64,000 nt of DNA from Pseudomonadota bacterium (GCA_018816735.1 JAHIVH010000061.1:186001-250000); one strand, 5' to 3'; positions 35,286 to 45,032 are shown, counted from the first letter of the stretch. The notes: generated by a model not told the origin, from the letters alone. Program-made: numbers and translations.

Positions 35286-35315
35286 TTGTCAATACCAGGA
35301 GAGATGTGCTAATAT
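35286..35315 (+). promoter_or_regulatory. Possible sigma-70 promoter for the REC-PAS-GGDEF gene
   Basis: TTGTCA (35286-35291) and TAATAT (35310-35315) are spaced by 18 bases, about 70 bases before the preferred start at 35387. Each box has one or two mismatches to consensus. Confidence 0.4.
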
Positions 35316-35386
35316 GCCTAAAAATTGGTGCTTTGCATCATTCTTCCGCACTTCATACCACCGGCATCTATGAGGAGAAAACCCAC

Positions 35387-37423
35387 ATGCCGAAAAATCG
35401 ATTGACAATTCTTATCATTGATCATCACCCGGAAGACCAGGAAATGTATCAACATCTCCTGAAACAGGACAAGGAACATAAATATCAGATTCTTGAAGCC
35501 GATTCAGGCAATGAAGGTCTGGATATTCTCTGGACGACATCGGTGGACTGCATCCTGCTCACTACAAAGCTTCCGGATATGACAGGTGTGGATGTATTGA
35601 AGGCTATAACGGAAAACATTGAGCTGGAACAGGTCCCTGTTATTTTCCTGTCCCGGCAGGGTGATGAAATGCTTGCGGTGGAGGCCATGAAAAGCGGCGC
35701 GACCGATTATTTGATCAAGAACAGTTTAACCTGGGAGCTGTTGGTGCGCGCCATCCTGTATTCCCTTAAAAAAAATGAGGCTGAAAAAGTACTTAAAGAC
35801 AACTATTCGTTCCTGAGCACCTTCCTGAATACCATTCCCAATCCGATTTTTTATAAAGACATCCATGGAAAATATATCGACTGCAACGCGTCTTTTGAAT
35901 CTTTTATGGGCATTTCAAAGAATGAACTCATTGGAAAATCCGTTCATGACATCATGCCGGAACAAGTGGCGGAAGAATATTATCAAATCGACTGCCAACT
36001 CATAAAGACGCCTGGGGTTGTGACCATTGAAACCGAACTCATGAACAAAGCCGGCGTGACCTATGACATTATCCTCAATCAGGCCACATACACGGATATG
36101 AAAGGAGAAGTAAAGGGGTTTCTGGGAAGCATCACAGATATTACTGAAAGAAAAACCATGGAAAACAAGCTCAAAAAAACAGCTCAGGCACTTGATAAAA
36201 ATGTAAAGGTGCTTAAAAAGGCCAACCTGCAGATTATAGAACAGCAGATAGCCGTGATTGAGGAAGAGCGGCTGAAAGTATTGTTACAGATGGCCGGGGC
36301 CACGGCACATGAAATCAACCAGCCGCTTTCCGTCCTTCTCTGGCATACGGAGCTGATGGTTATGCATAAGGATAATCCGGAAAAAATAATGAGGCATGTG
36401 GAGCGTGTGGAATCCGCTGGCCAAAGGATTGCGGAAATTGTAAAAAAAATCCAGACCATTCGCCATTATGAAGTCAAACCCTACCCTGGAAATTCAAAAA
36501 TTATAAATATCGATCAATCCCTTTCGATTCTGTGCGTGGAAGAGAATGATGACGATTTTGCCCGCATTCATGAGACGTTTTTAAGCATCGGAGCCATCCA
36601 TCCCTTGAGGGCAAAAAATCCGGATGATGCCTTTCATATCCTGGAGGATGCGGATATGGATGTCATACTCCTTGACCTGTTTGACAAACCTGAAATCGGG
36701 TTTGACTTTCTGGATGCAATCGCACGAATGGGGATTGAGACACCAATAGTTGTCGTAACCAACCAGAAAGATGAAATGATCGCGTCACAGATCATCCAGA
36801 AAGGTGCCTATGATTACCTGCCAAAGGCGCAACTGAACAAACAGTCGTTATTCAGGGTCATATCAAACACCATGGAAAAATACAGGCTGAAAAAAGAAAT
36901 ACGGCAAACCACGGAAAAACTGTCTGAAATGTCGACTCGCGATGAACTGACAGGCCTTTACAACCGGAGATACCTCATGGAGGTTCTGGAACGAAAGACT
37001 GCCAGTGCTGAAAGGTACAATAAAAAACTGGCACTCTGCCTGATGGATATCGAAAGCCTTGAAGTTGTGAATGAAACCTATGGCCTCCGTGCCGGAGACA
37101 AGGTTTTAATGGAAGTCGCGAAAATTCTACAGAGGATATCCCGTAAATGTGACATTCCCTGTCGCCTGGGTGGTAAAATTTTTGCTATAGTGATTGCAGA
37201 CACCTCCATAAGAAACGCCAGAAACGTATGTGACCGGTTCAGGAAAAAAATTGAAAAACACGTTATTTCGTATAAGGATAATGAAATCAGAATCAGGTTG
37301 AGCATTGGGCTCGCATCCTATTCACTGACTTCTGACTCCTCATGGAAGGATCTGATACAAAAAGCGGAGCATTCCCTTCATAGTGGCAAAACAGAAGCCA
37401 GAACCAATCTCAGAGTTGTTTAA
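35387..37423 (+). CDS. Degenerate multi-domain signalling protein (REC-PAS-HisKA-REC-GGDEF)
   Basis: A 678-residue cytoplasmic protein. Domains in order: REC (residues 1-120, reading DCILLTTKLPDM where the phospho-Asp is expected), PAS (about 140-265), a HisKA-like helix pair with GATAHEINQPLS but no ATPase domain, a second REC (DVILLDLFDKPEIG, Asp kept), and a C-terminal GGDEF domain whose active site reads RLGGKIFAIVIAD instead of GGDEF. Thus the first receiver lacks the acceptor Asp, the histidine has no kinase partner in cis, and the cyclase is probably inactive. It could be a scaffold or a c-di-GMP/receiver-sensing protein. The ATG at 35387 has GAGGAG 10 bases upstream; the frame also opens at 35306. 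Confidence 0.8.
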   Translation: MPKNRLTILIIDHHPEDQEMYQHLLKQDKEHKYQILEADSGNEGLDILWTTSVDCILLTTKLPDMTGVDVLKAITENIELEQVPVIFLSRQGDEMLAVEAMKSGATDYLIKNSLTWELLVRAILYSLKKNEAEKVLKDNYSFLSTFLNTIPNPIFYKDIHGKYIDCNASFESFMGISKNELIGKSVHDIMPEQVAEEYYQIDCQLIKTPGVVTIETELMNKAGVTYDIILNQATYTDMKGEVKGFLGSITDITERKTMENKLKKTAQALDKNVKVLKKANLQIIEQQIAVIEEERLKVLLQMAGATAHEINQPLSVLLWHTELMVMHKDNPEKIMRHVERVESAGQRIAEIVKKIQTIRHYEVKPYPGNSKIINIDQSLSILCVEENDDDFARIHETFLSIGAIHPLRAKNPDDAFHILEDADMDVILLDLFDKPEIGFDFLDAIARMGIETPIVVVTNQKDEMIASQIIQKGAYDYLPKAQLNKQSLFRVISNTMEKYRLKKEIRQTTEKLSEMSTRDELTGLYNRRYLMEVLERKTASAERYNKKLALCLMDIESLEVVNETYGLRAGDKVLMEVAKILQRISRKCDIPCRLGGKIFAIVIADTSIRNARNVCDRFRKKIEKHVISYKDNEIRIRLSIGLASYSLTSDSSWKDLIQKAEHSLHSGKTEARTNLRVV

Positions 37424-37469
37424 CCCATATTTTCATGATGATTTTGTTCGATAAGATAATAACTGACTC

Positions 37470-37498
37470 TTGACACAATATGACTTTCCATCCATAAT
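37470..37498 (+). promoter_or_regulatory. Sigma-70 promoter upstream of sppA
   Basis: TTGACA (37470-37475), a 17-base spacer and CATAAT (37493-37498; five of six consensus bases). The sppA-like ATG at 37616 lies about 118 bases downstream, leaving a long leader in which nothing else is recognised. Confidence 0.6.
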
Positions 37499-37615
37499 TA
37501 CCCGACCAGACCCGGAAGATGAAGCAAATAAAATATTTAAAAAATTTTGGGACAATCGCTTTCCCCGTTTGACTTAGTCTATTAATTATCATCATTTTTC
37601 AAATTGCGAGGTGCT

Positions 37616-38653
37616 ATGATTAAAAAGGTTGAAACTGCAAGACCAGATAATGCAAAACGATTCCGGGAACGTTTCATGTTTGGTATTTCCCTTTTAATCA
37701 TTATATTCATGAGCGGCTGTGTCATTCAAAGCCCAAATCCGTTTGCCCGATATAGTCAACCACTCAGAGAGTTTACGATATACGGGAAGGCGCCTGAAAA
37801 AATTCTTGTCATTTCAGTCAAAGGTATTATTTCAGACGCCAGCAAGGATTCGTTTTTAACCACACAGCCAAGCATGGTGGAAGAAGTGGTATCCCAGTTG
37901 AGGATGGCTGAAAGAGACCGTCTCATCAAGGCTGTTATCCTGAAAGTCGATTCTCCGGGTGGCACAACCACGGCCAGTGATATTCTCTACAATGAGATAT
38001 TGCGATACAAGAGGAGAACCGGCATCAAGCTGGTGGTAATGATGATGGGGATGGCCACATCTGGTGGATATTACATATCCCTGCCCGCAGATTATATCAT
38101 GGCTCATCCGACAACGGTGACCGGTTCGGTCGGTGTGGTTTTCATGCGGCCGCTTGCCTATGAATTAATGGATAAAATCGGTGTTTCCGTGGATATTGTA
38201 AAATCCGGAGACAAAAAAGACATGGGGTCCCCTTTCAGAGTGCCCACTGATGCGGAAAAGGACATTTTTCAGAGCGTCACGTCAGACCTGGGAAACCGTT
38301 TTATATCCCTTGTAAAGGCGCACCGGAAGCTGGGTGATGAGGCATTGAGAGAGGTCGCTTCCGCCCGTATTTTTCTCGCAGAAGACGCCGTAAAGATAGG
38401 CCTGGTTGACAGAACAGGCTACCTTGAAGATGCAATTATCAGGGCAGAAGAGATGGCAAATCTCTCAAGGAATGCCAAAATCGTGGTCTACAGACGATCG
38501 TCGAGCATAAATGACAATCTTTACAATTCTTCAACAAGTAAATATCCCGGCGGGGAAGTATCTCTTGTCCATGTTGATTTCCTGAACGAAATCCAGAAAC
38601 TGGGGACAGGGTTTTTCTACTTATGGACACCGGGTTCAGATATTGCAAACTAA
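37616..38653 (+). CDS. sppA: SppA-like signal peptide peptidase, lipoprotein form
   Basis: A 345-residue serine protease of the SppA/S49 family, which cleaves leftover signal peptides in the inner membrane. DSPGGTTTASD forms the oxyanion region, ATSGGYYISLPAD carries the nucleophile Ser (near residue 149) and the general-base Lys lies in KSGDKKDMGSPFR (near 195-200). An N-terminal hydrophobic segment ends FMSGCVIQ, a lipobox, so it is a lipoprotein facing the periplasm rather than a membrane-spanning SppA. GAGG lies upstream of the ATG at 37616, preferred over the TTG at 37604. The hybrid kinase follows 49 bases downstream on the same strand. Confidence 0.85.
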   Translation: MIKKVETARPDNAKRFRERFMFGISLLIIIFMSGCVIQSPNPFARYSQPLREFTIYGKAPEKILVISVKGIISDASKDSFLTTQPSMVEEVVSQLRMAERDRLIKAVILKVDSPGGTTTASDILYNEILRYKRRTGIKLVVMMMGMATSGGYYISLPADYIMAHPTTVTGSVGVVFMRPLAYELMDKIGVSVDIVKSGDKKDMGSPFRVPTDAEKDIFQSVTSDLGNRFISLVKAHRKLGDEALREVASARIFLAEDAVKIGLVDRTGYLEDAIIRAEEMANLSRNAKIVVYRRSSSINDNLYNSSTSKYPGGEVSLVHVDFLNEIQKLGTGFFYLWTPGSDIAN

Positions 38654-38702
38654 AACAAATTTTTAACAGATACAACATCTTTCATTAGCGGGTTCATTAT
38701 TC

Positions 38703-40559
38703 ATGGGAAAAAAGACCACACCTCATCCAATCGCCTATTATACGAATAACCCATACATGAAAGGTATTTTCGAAAATGACAATCCATCGCTGTCCAAGGA
38801 TAAATTTTTCGAGATCATTGAATATGAGCATGGCAAGCATCTGGGAGATTGCATTGAAAAGGAATTCCGAATCCTGGAATTAAATGAAACCATCAAAAAA
38901 TACGAGTCCGAACATGACAAGTCTCTGACGCTGTTATTTGAAATCGAACTTCAGAAACTCAAACTGGAAGAATACAATAAAAAACTGTCAGAAGCAGATC
39001 GGGCAAAAACGCTTTTCCTGGCCAACATGAGCCATGAAATTCGAACCCCCATGAATGGCATCATCGGCATGACAAGCCTTCTTATGGATACGAAGCTTGA
39101 AAACGAACAGATGGATTATACACAAACCATCAAATACAGCGCCGACGCCCTGTTGGCCATTATCAACGATATTCTTGATTTCTCAAAAATTGATGCCGGA
39201 AAACTTGAAATTGAAGAGATTGACTTTGATCTGTGGCTGACCGTCGATGCAGCGGTTGAACTTCTTGCTCAGAAAATTCATGAAAAAAAGATAGAATACG
39301 TCTGCCATATTGACGATAAAGTACCTGCACTCGTACTCGGCGACCCGGGAAGACTAAGACAGATCCTCCTGAATTTTATCAGTAACGCCTTGAAATTCAC
39401 CAAAGCCGGAGAAATCGTAATCAATATTTCACTTGAAAATGAATCTGAAGACATGGCTTATGTAAAATTTTCTGTAAAAGACACTGGCATCGGCATTCCG
39501 CAAAATAGAAAAGACCGGCTATTCAAGGTCTTTTCACAGATTGATGAATCCACCACGAGAAAATATGGCGGGACCGGACTTGGACTGGCCATTTCAAAAC
39601 AGCTGGCTGAACTTATGGGCGGAGAAGTCGGATTTACAAGTGAATACGGAAAAGGCTCCATATTCTGGTTCACCGCCTCACTCAAAAAACAGCCACAGAT
39701 GGTTTCAAGAGATTACAAATTCCATTCAGATATCCAAAAACGAAAAATCCTTGCTGTAGATGATAATGAAACCAATCTCAAGGTACTCACAGCATATCTG
39801 AGAGCATGGGGCTGCCAGTGTGAGTCCGTATTAAGCGCCAAAGATGCCCTCAAACTGCTTCAAAAAGCAGCCGAAGAAAATGTCCCTTTTGACATGGTGA
39901 TCAGCGATCATATGATGCCGGATTTTGATGGCGAAGACCTGGGACGAGAGATTAAAACAGATCCGATGCTTAAAGATACAATACTGGTCATGCTGAGTTC
40001 ACGAGGACTTCGGGGGGATGCAACCGCCATGAAAAAAATCGGGTATTCCCTTTATCTCACCAAACCCATCAAAAGATCCGTTCTTTTTGAAGGCCTTGAG
40101 CTGCTTATGGGAAAACCGCCCAAAAACGGAAGCGAACAAACACTGCCTGAATTGATTACAAAATATTCAATAGACGAAGGAAAATTTAAAAAAATCCGGA
40201 TTCTTCTCGTGGAAGACAACCTCGTCAATCAGAAACTGGTATCCCAGCTTTTGTCAAAGGCCGGTTACACTGTTGAAACAGCAGTAAACGGGAAAAAAGC
40301 ACTTCAGCTACTCGAACATAAAGAATTTGATCTCATCCTCATGGATATTCAAATGCCGGTTCTGGACGGACTGGAAACCACCCGTATCATCAGGGATCCG
40401 TCCACCAACATATTGAATCATGACGTTCCTGTGATCGGACTAACTGCCAAAGCCATGAAAGGAGACAAGGAAGTGTGCCTTGAAGCAGGCATGAATGGCT
40501 ATCTGACAAAACCGATCGAGTTGCAGCGCTTCTTTAAAACCATTAAATCCCTTATTTAA
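38703..40559 (+). CDS. Hybrid sensor histidine kinase (HisKA-HATPase-REC-REC)
   Basis: A 618-residue cytoplasmic kinase without membrane segments. A coiled coil (residues about 70-95) leads to HisKA ([19 protein letters not shown] near 104), an ATPase domain ([27 protein letters not shown]) and two C-terminal receivers, [12 protein letters not shown] with [16 protein letters not shown], and [12 protein letters not shown] with [15 protein letters not shown]. All catalytic residues look intact. The N-terminal 65 residues are a short, poorly conserved sensor region. The product probably relays phosphate to another protein; the nearest signalling gene upstream is the degenerate REC-PAS-GGDEF protein. 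Confidence 0.9.
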   Translation: MGKKTTPHPIAYYTNNPYMKGIFENDNPSLSKDKFFEIIEYEHGKHLGDCIEKEFRILELNETIKKYESEHDKSLTLLFEIELQKLKLEEYNKKLSEADRAKTLFLANMSHEIRTPMNGIIGMTSLLMDTKLENEQMDYTQTIKYSADALLAIINDILDFSKIDAGKLEIEEIDFDLWLTVDAAVELLAQKIHEKKIEYVCHIDDKVPALVLGDPGRLRQILLNFISNALKFTKAGEIVINISLENESEDMAYVKFSVKDTGIGIPQNRKDRLFKVFSQIDESTTRKYGGTGLGLAISKQLAELMGGEVGFTSEYGKGSIFWFTASLKKQPQMVSRDYKFHSDIQKRKILAVDDNETNLKVLTAYLRAWGCQCESVLSAKDALKLLQKAAEENVPFDMVISDHMMPDFDGEDLGREIKTDPMLKDTILVMLSSRGLRGDATAMKKIGYSLYLTKPIKRSVLFEGLELLMGKPPKNGSEQTLPELITKYSIDEGKFKKIRILLVEDNLVNQKLVSQLLSKAGYTVETAVNGKKALQLLEHKEFDLILMDIQMPVLDGLETTRIIRDPSTNILNHDVPVIGLTAKAMKGDKEVCLEAGMNGYLTKPIELQRFFKTIKSLI

Positions 40560-40614
40560 AAAAATAACAGGCTATCTTTTCACCAGCTGCATGAAAACCG
40601 CCGCATACATATCT

Positions 40615-42159
40615 TCATGCGCCATAACCGGTATCATCAGCGCCATCTTCAGACTGGCCGCTTTTGGCTATGACTCTCACCGCTGCTTCTCCTTGCAACG
40701 GGCAGACCTTTTCACAAATTCCGCAGCCAATACATAATGTTTCGACCACATAGGGTTTTTTGAGGGTGACAGGGTTCCCTTTTTGATCGATCGATTGGAC
40801 CGTCTTGAATTTAATCGCTTTATCATAGACCGGACAATGCTCCTCACAAACGATGCATGGGATGCCTTTATCATATGGCAGGCATCGGTTTTTATCAAAG
40901 GACGCAGTCCCGATCACAAATTTCTGTTTATCGGGAAGGTTGAGTTTCCTGATAGCACCTGTCGGACAAATCTGCCCGCATAAGGTACAGTTAAATTCAC
41001 AGTACCCAAACCTTGGCACCAGCTTTGGTGTAAACATGCATTCAATGCCCTTTTCGAGAATAACTGGTTGCAGTGCGTTCTGAATGCATATCTTCATACA
41101 TTCGCCACAACGGACGCATACGGCGAGGAAATCCTTTTCTTCAAGTGCACCGGGGGGCCGTATCAGATAAGGATGCTCTTTATTAAATGCAGGATTCACA
41201 CCGGATACAAAAGGAAGTCCCATCCCCAGAAGAGCGGATTTCAGAAGGGATCGTCTGCTTGTATTCATTTTTGTCCGGTTCACCGGTTTCCTGAATGAAA
41301 AACCAACGATCTTATCCGGGCAGAAATCCATACAGTCCATGCACATGTTGCATTCTTCTGTCATCAGGCGACCCTCTTGTTCAAATGCGTCCATCCGGCA
41401 TTTTAAAGAACATGCCATGCACTTGCTGCAGGACTTGAACGGCACTCGTCTTAAAAAGGATATCCGGGTCAGAAGAGAAAGGAGCGCGCCCAGGGGACAT
41501 AAATTTCTGCACCAGAATCTTCTTTCAAACTTTTCCAGAAAAAATATAAACATCAGAAATAAAAGAGATAAACCTGAAAGATAAAAAAACGTTTGTTTAA
41601 ACGGCAATATCGTCTCTTTAAGGAAGGTGTAGACCGGCTCCGTGATATTTGAAACCAGGGAAGGCAAATGGGTGTAAATGCCGTCAAAAAATCCGGTGAC
41701 AACGGCATTCATCAGCGGATCAAGGGCAAATGTCAGCCCTCTGACAAGAATGGAAAACGGATCAAAAAATGCGATATACTGAACACCCAAAATGGCTGCC
41801 CCAAACACAAATGCGAGTATCATGTATTTTAACGGTCGTTTGTTTATACGCCATTTCCAGAGGGGCTTTATCCATCTGGCTGACATATCGATCAACGTGC
41901 CCAGGGGACAAATCCATCCGCAGAACACCCTTCCGAACACGACAGTCAATCCGATGACAATCAGGGACGGCAGGAAAACAAGGATAACAGCTCTTTTGGC
42001 AACCATTACCGTGAAAGCAACCAGAGGGTCCCACCTGAAAAAAATATTGACCGCATAAGGGATGTGATCACTCCCATTATAATCTGTCTGCCTGAACAAA
42101 AAGAGAAAGATACATAAAAACAATAATTGGGAAGCAATTCTTAAATGTCTAAATGTCAT
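40615..42159 (-). CDS. NapH-NapG-type fusion iron-sulfur membrane protein
   Basis: A 514-residue protein combining two usually separate proteins. The N-terminal half (residues 1-275) is NapH/MauN-like: about five membrane segments with FCGWICPLG and WCRNLCPLGALLS near their ends, then CSKCMACSLKC and CNMCMDCMDFCP clusters. After about 290 a twin-arginine-type stretch (TSRRSLLKSALLGMGLPF) begins a NapG-like part with four more ferredoxin clusters, ending CIGCGICEKVCPL. It should pass electrons from menaquinol through many 4Fe-4S centres. No napA is in the window. Two genes upstream on the same strand is a DUF362 protein, often found beside such ferredoxins. Confidence 0.8.
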   Translation of the reverse strand: MTFRHLRIASQLLFLCIFLFLFRQTDYNGSDHIPYAVNIFFRWDPLVAFTVMVAKRAVILVFLPSLIVIGLTVVFGRVFCGWICPLGTLIDMSARWIKPLWKWRINKRPLKYMILAFVFGAAILGVQYIAFFDPFSILVRGLTFALDPLMNAVVTGFFDGIYTHLPSLVSNITEPVYTFLKETILPFKQTFFYLSGLSLLFLMFIFFLEKFERRFWCRNLCPLGALLSLLTRISFLRRVPFKSCSKCMACSLKCRMDAFEQEGRLMTEECNMCMDCMDFCPDKIVGFSFRKPVNRTKMNTSRRSLLKSALLGMGLPFVSGVNPAFNKEHPYLIRPPGALEEKDFLAVCVRCGECMKICIQNALQPVILEKGIECMFTPKLVPRFGYCEFNCTLCGQICPTGAIRKLNLPDKQKFVIGTASFDKNRCLPYDKGIPCIVCEEHCPVYDKAIKFKTVQSIDQKGNPVTLKKPYVVETLCIGCGICEKVCPLQGEAAVRVIAKSGQSEDGADDTGYGA

Positions 42160-42302
42160 TTTATCTGTATATCATCCAGGATTGGGGGAGGCAATCCCTT
42201 TTGCCTCCCCTTTTTCAGATCTGATCATCATTTTTGATTTTATCATCAAACGGCTTATCGGTTATCAGCCTGAAATTTACATCGCAGAACTAAAAGACCA
42301 AC

Positions 42303-42857
42303 CTACTCTATCGCAAACTGAACCCTTCTGTTTTTGGAATGATTCGACGGATCGGCGAGCCTCTCCTCGCCATAGCTGATTGTGGATAGCCGGGATGGCT
42401 TGACACCCATATCAACAAGGAAGGTTCTTGCACTATTGGCGCGTCTGTCGCCAAGGGCGAGGTTGTAGTCGTTTGTACCCCGTTCATCACAATGACCTTC
42501 TATAACAATTTTTTCTTGAGGGTTGTCATTGATCCACGCTGCCTTTCTTTTTAGCAGACGCTTTGCCGATTCATCAAGAAGTGAACTGTCATACTCAAAA
42601 TACACTTTTTCGTTTAAAAATGATTGCCGGGAAGTTTCCTGGACGTTGGCCGCTTCTTCGGACAATCGGTCTTCTTCAAGATTCCGGTCGGATTCAAGAC
42701 TGTCCCCATCAGTGCTTGCATCGGCGTAGGGAACCTCTTCAACAATCTGAGGTTCCGGGTTACTTGGCGGCACTTTCTTTTTCCCGCAAGATACGGCAAA
42801 CATCATCATGGGGATGATCATTAATAAAACGAATTTAACCGAAATTTTACTTTGCAT
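42303..42857 (-). CDS. pal: Peptidoglycan-associated lipoprotein (Pal)
   Basis: A 184-residue outer-membrane lipoprotein. The lipobox is FAVSCGKKK (Cys near residue 24), followed by a Pro/Asp-rich tether. The C-terminal OmpA-like domain has IVIEGHCDERGTNDYNLALG and RRANSARTFL, the Pal signature that binds peptidoglycan. It normally works with TolB/TolQRA; those genes are not in the window. The start at 42857 has AAGGA 8 bases upstream. The spacing and strand suggest it is transcribed separately from the NapH-like gene. Confidence 0.9.
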   Translation of the reverse strand: MQSKISVKFVLLMIIPMMMFAVSCGKKKVPPSNPEPQIVEEVPYADASTDGDSLESDRNLEEDRLSEEAANVQETSRQSFLNEKVYFEYDSSLLDESAKRLLKRKAAWINDNPQEKIVIEGHCDERGTNDYNLALGDRRANSARTFLVDMGVKPSRLSTISYGEERLADPSNHSKNRRVQFAIE

Positions 42858-42980
42858 GTTTTTTTCCTTTATTCGGACGAATTTATTGGCCTCATACGTT
42901 AAAGGCACCGGCCATTTTTTAAATGGCAAGTGTCTTATTAAAATAGGCCCCTTTCAAACAGGGCCTGATATAACATCATT

Positions 42981-43250
42981 CTATTTTACCTTTATATCTA
43001 TTGCCTTTTGTTTGGACTCTTCTGTCTTGGGTATGTCAAGACTCAACATTCCATCCTTGAACGATGCATCTGCCCTGGTTTCATCGACATTATCCGGCAA
43101 TGCAAAACTGCGCACAAAACTGCCGTAATATCGCTCAACCCGATGGAACTTTTTATTTTTTTCCTCCTTTTCAAATGTGAATACTGAAATTAAAATCTCA
43201 TGCGAATTGATTTTTACAATAATTCTGCACAGAGAGTGCCAGACAGGAAT
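42981..43250 (-). pseudogene. hsp20 remnant (C-terminal alpha-crystallin fragment)
   Basis: The - strand reads as the last part of a small heat-shock protein: FEKEEKNKKFHRVERYYGSF, then VRSFALPDNVDETRADASFK and DGMLSLDIPKTEESK...KVK, followed by a stop at 42981-42983. The frame is open back to about 43250, but there is no start codon, and the N-terminal half of Hsp20 is absent; upstream codons do not fit the family, and a stop lies at 43251-43253. It is a decayed fragment, not a functional gene. Confidence 0.75.
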
Positions 43251-43425
43251 TCAATCACCCGGCTTTGATGAAGTGACGAGGAATCAATATATTGGATCAT
43301 GGTTCCATGTGAGAATCGTTTCATGCTTTCAGGCAGTGTGTCATATGAATTGACAATCTGTAAAAAAACCTTTTCAGACGAAATATTTCCTTAAAAAGCC
43401 AATCAGGCCAGACCTGAAAATACCG

Positions 43426-44340
43426 TTATGACAGTTTGACAATATTCATTTTAAACAGGTCCATCTCTCCGAGACCTGACTCCCAGGCTTTTCTGATGGC
43501 ATCGATATCTTCCGGCTTTTTTCCGAAAAGTGTCGTGGCATAGGCATCAGCCGCTACGATATCCTTTGAAACAATGATCGTATCCATCTTTTTGACGTCT
43601 TTGACATTGCCGCCCTGGGGCCCGTTCCGGGTCAGAATTCGTGTGGCGTCCACCACATTCAGGGTTGGTTTGATAACGGTATTCAAATCTGCAAGATTCT
43701 GTGCCATATCCCAGTGAATCCGGCCTCTGTGCCCCCCAATGACCCCCATAATATTTTTAAGACCGATGGTAAGCCCTGCCAGGGCATGATGCTTGGCTAC
43801 CGGCACATTGATGTAACAGTCTGCTTCCAGGGCATCCCTGTAAAAAGACCATTCGTCAAGAGACTTTCCCTTCTCAATCTGAACAGGCACAAATTTTCGG
43901 TCATCAATATGAACGCATTTGATCCGCTTATCCCTGATAGTCTCCAGCTCGTCCTTTATGCCGCTGTTGGCATAGCATCGTCTTTCCTCATTGCATGTCC
44001 GGTCAAAAACCATCACCTGGGCAGCCCCTGCCAAAAGTGCCATCTCTGCCAGTGTTTTTACGATCAGGGGATGGGTGTTCGCACCTTGCTCCACGTTTCG
44101 GTCCCAACCGATATTGGGTTTGATGACAACCTTGCTGCCATTTTTCACAATTGAGGCCATGCCACCTTCAGACTCAATTGCTTTTTTCAGTATCGACGGG
44201 TAATCCGTCCCATTTGCAACGACAACCCTGGCAGGTACTTTTTCATTTGCCAGAAGGTCCGGTGTGATCCTGAAAACCGGCATGAAGCAAGCACCTGCTG
44301 ACCAGAGCATCACCTGTTTTAAAAATGTTCTTCGATCCAC
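43426..44340 (-). CDS. DUF362 domain protein with twin-arginine leader
   Basis: A 304-residue protein of the DUF362 family: IKPNIGWDRNVEQGANTHP, MVFDRTCNEERRCYANSGI and NIMGVIGGHRGRIHWDM are family motifs. The N-terminus MDRRTFLKQVMLWSAGACF contains a twin-arginine-type RRTFLK, so it is likely exported folded by the Tat pathway. DUF362 proteins commonly accompany 4Fe-4S ferredoxins, and the NapH-NapG fusion lies about 1.3 kb downstream on the same strand with pal and an hsp20 remnant between them. Role in iron-sulfur or electron transfer is inferred from that context. Confidence 0.75.
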   Translation of the reverse strand: MDRRTFLKQVMLWSAGACFMPVFRITPDLLANEKVPARVVVANGTDYPSILKKAIESEGGMASIVKNGSKVVIKPNIGWDRNVEQGANTHPLIVKTLAEMALLAGAAQVMVFDRTCNEERRCYANSGIKDELETIRDKRIKCVHIDDRKFVPVQIEKGKSLDEWSFYRDALEADCYINVPVAKHHALAGLTIGLKNIMGVIGGHRGRIHWDMAQNLADLNTVIKPTLNVVDATRILTRNGPQGGNVKDVKKMDTIIVSKDIVAADAYATTLFGKKPEDIDAIRKAWESGLGEMDLFKMNIVKLS

Positions 44341-44386
44341 GCTGTCCTCTCTTGATATCTGTTGAATATAAAAATCTTAAGTGGTC

Positions 44387-44818
44387 TTATTCTTTCATCA
44401 GATGATTTTGATATTTTTTATCCTCAGTCAGAATATGAAGTATCAGCCACCTTGCAATGAACATCTCTGTCTGAAATATACCTTTTAGTCCCCCCTCTTT
44501 TGAAATGTTGTCATGGATAATGAATATTTCTTCAAGGAGTTTTTCATGAATTTCTTTGTGAGTGTTTAACAGGTCTTGCGGATATTTGATTTCTTCTGCC
44601 CATGCCTCTTCCTTTTTGAAATGAGATTCAGCATAATGGATAAGTTGGCTTAACGTTTCGGAAACCAGTTTCCTGTTCTTGGCTTTTCCCATATGATCGT
44701 GAAACTGATTTGCAATATCCACAAGCATTTTATGCTGGCTGTCAATACTGTCATTTCCAACGCTGAAGAGTCCGCACCATTCTATAAATTTTATGGCGTT
44801 ACCTGTAATCTTATTCAT
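44387..44818 (-). CDS. Bacteriohemerythrin
   Basis: A 143-residue oxygen/iron carrier of the hemerythrin family. The metal ligands are recognisable in IDSQHKMLVD, HYAESHFKKEEAW, LLNTHKEIHEKL and WLILHILTEDKKY. Such proteins bind O2 at a di-iron site and act in oxygen sensing or detoxification, sensible in an anaerobe. The ATG at 44818 is preferred over a TTG at 44827. The upstream 73-codon gene overlaps it by 8 bases, so the pair is probably translated together. Confidence 0.85.
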   Translation of the reverse strand: MNKITGNAIKFIEWCGLFSVGNDSIDSQHKMLVDIANQFHDHMGKAKNRKLVSETLSQLIHYAESHFKKEEAWAEEIKYPQDLLNTHKEIHEKLLEEIFIIHDNISKEGGLKGIFQTEMFIARWLILHILTEDKKYQNHLMKE

Positions 44819-45032
44819 TGAGCCCAATCATTTTTTCCGTCAATTTTCTATAGTTGAGATAAGCCTCGTATGCGTCATCGATATATGCCATAAAATCCTC
44901 ATAGTTGTAACCGGCAACGCGTCCCCGCTTCATAAACAGATCAAATCCGGATTCAATAAGCTCGGACACCATATAATAATCACCATTTTTTTCGGCTCTT
45001 TGGATCACATCTTTTAAATGGAGGTTTGTCAT
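44811..45032 (-). CDS. Small 73-residue protein coupled to the hemerythrin
   Basis: I do not recognise it. It is acidic and helical (MTNLHLKDVIQRAEKNGDYY, then FMAYIDDAYEAYLNYRKLTE) with no cysteine, metal ligand or membrane segment. Its stop overlaps the hemerythrin start, so the two are co-expressed; it may modulate or partner the hemerythrin. The start at 45032 is the only candidate and has no strong ribosome-binding site. Confidence 0.55.
   Translation of the reverse strand: MTNLHLKDVIQRAEKNGDYYMVSELIESGFDLFMKRGRVAGYNYEDFMAYIDDAYEAYLNYRKLTEKMIGLNE

Noticed and set aside
42303..42929. A longer start for pal at 42929
   Set aside because: It would put 24 residues before the lipoprotein signal; AAGGA precedes the ATG at 42857.
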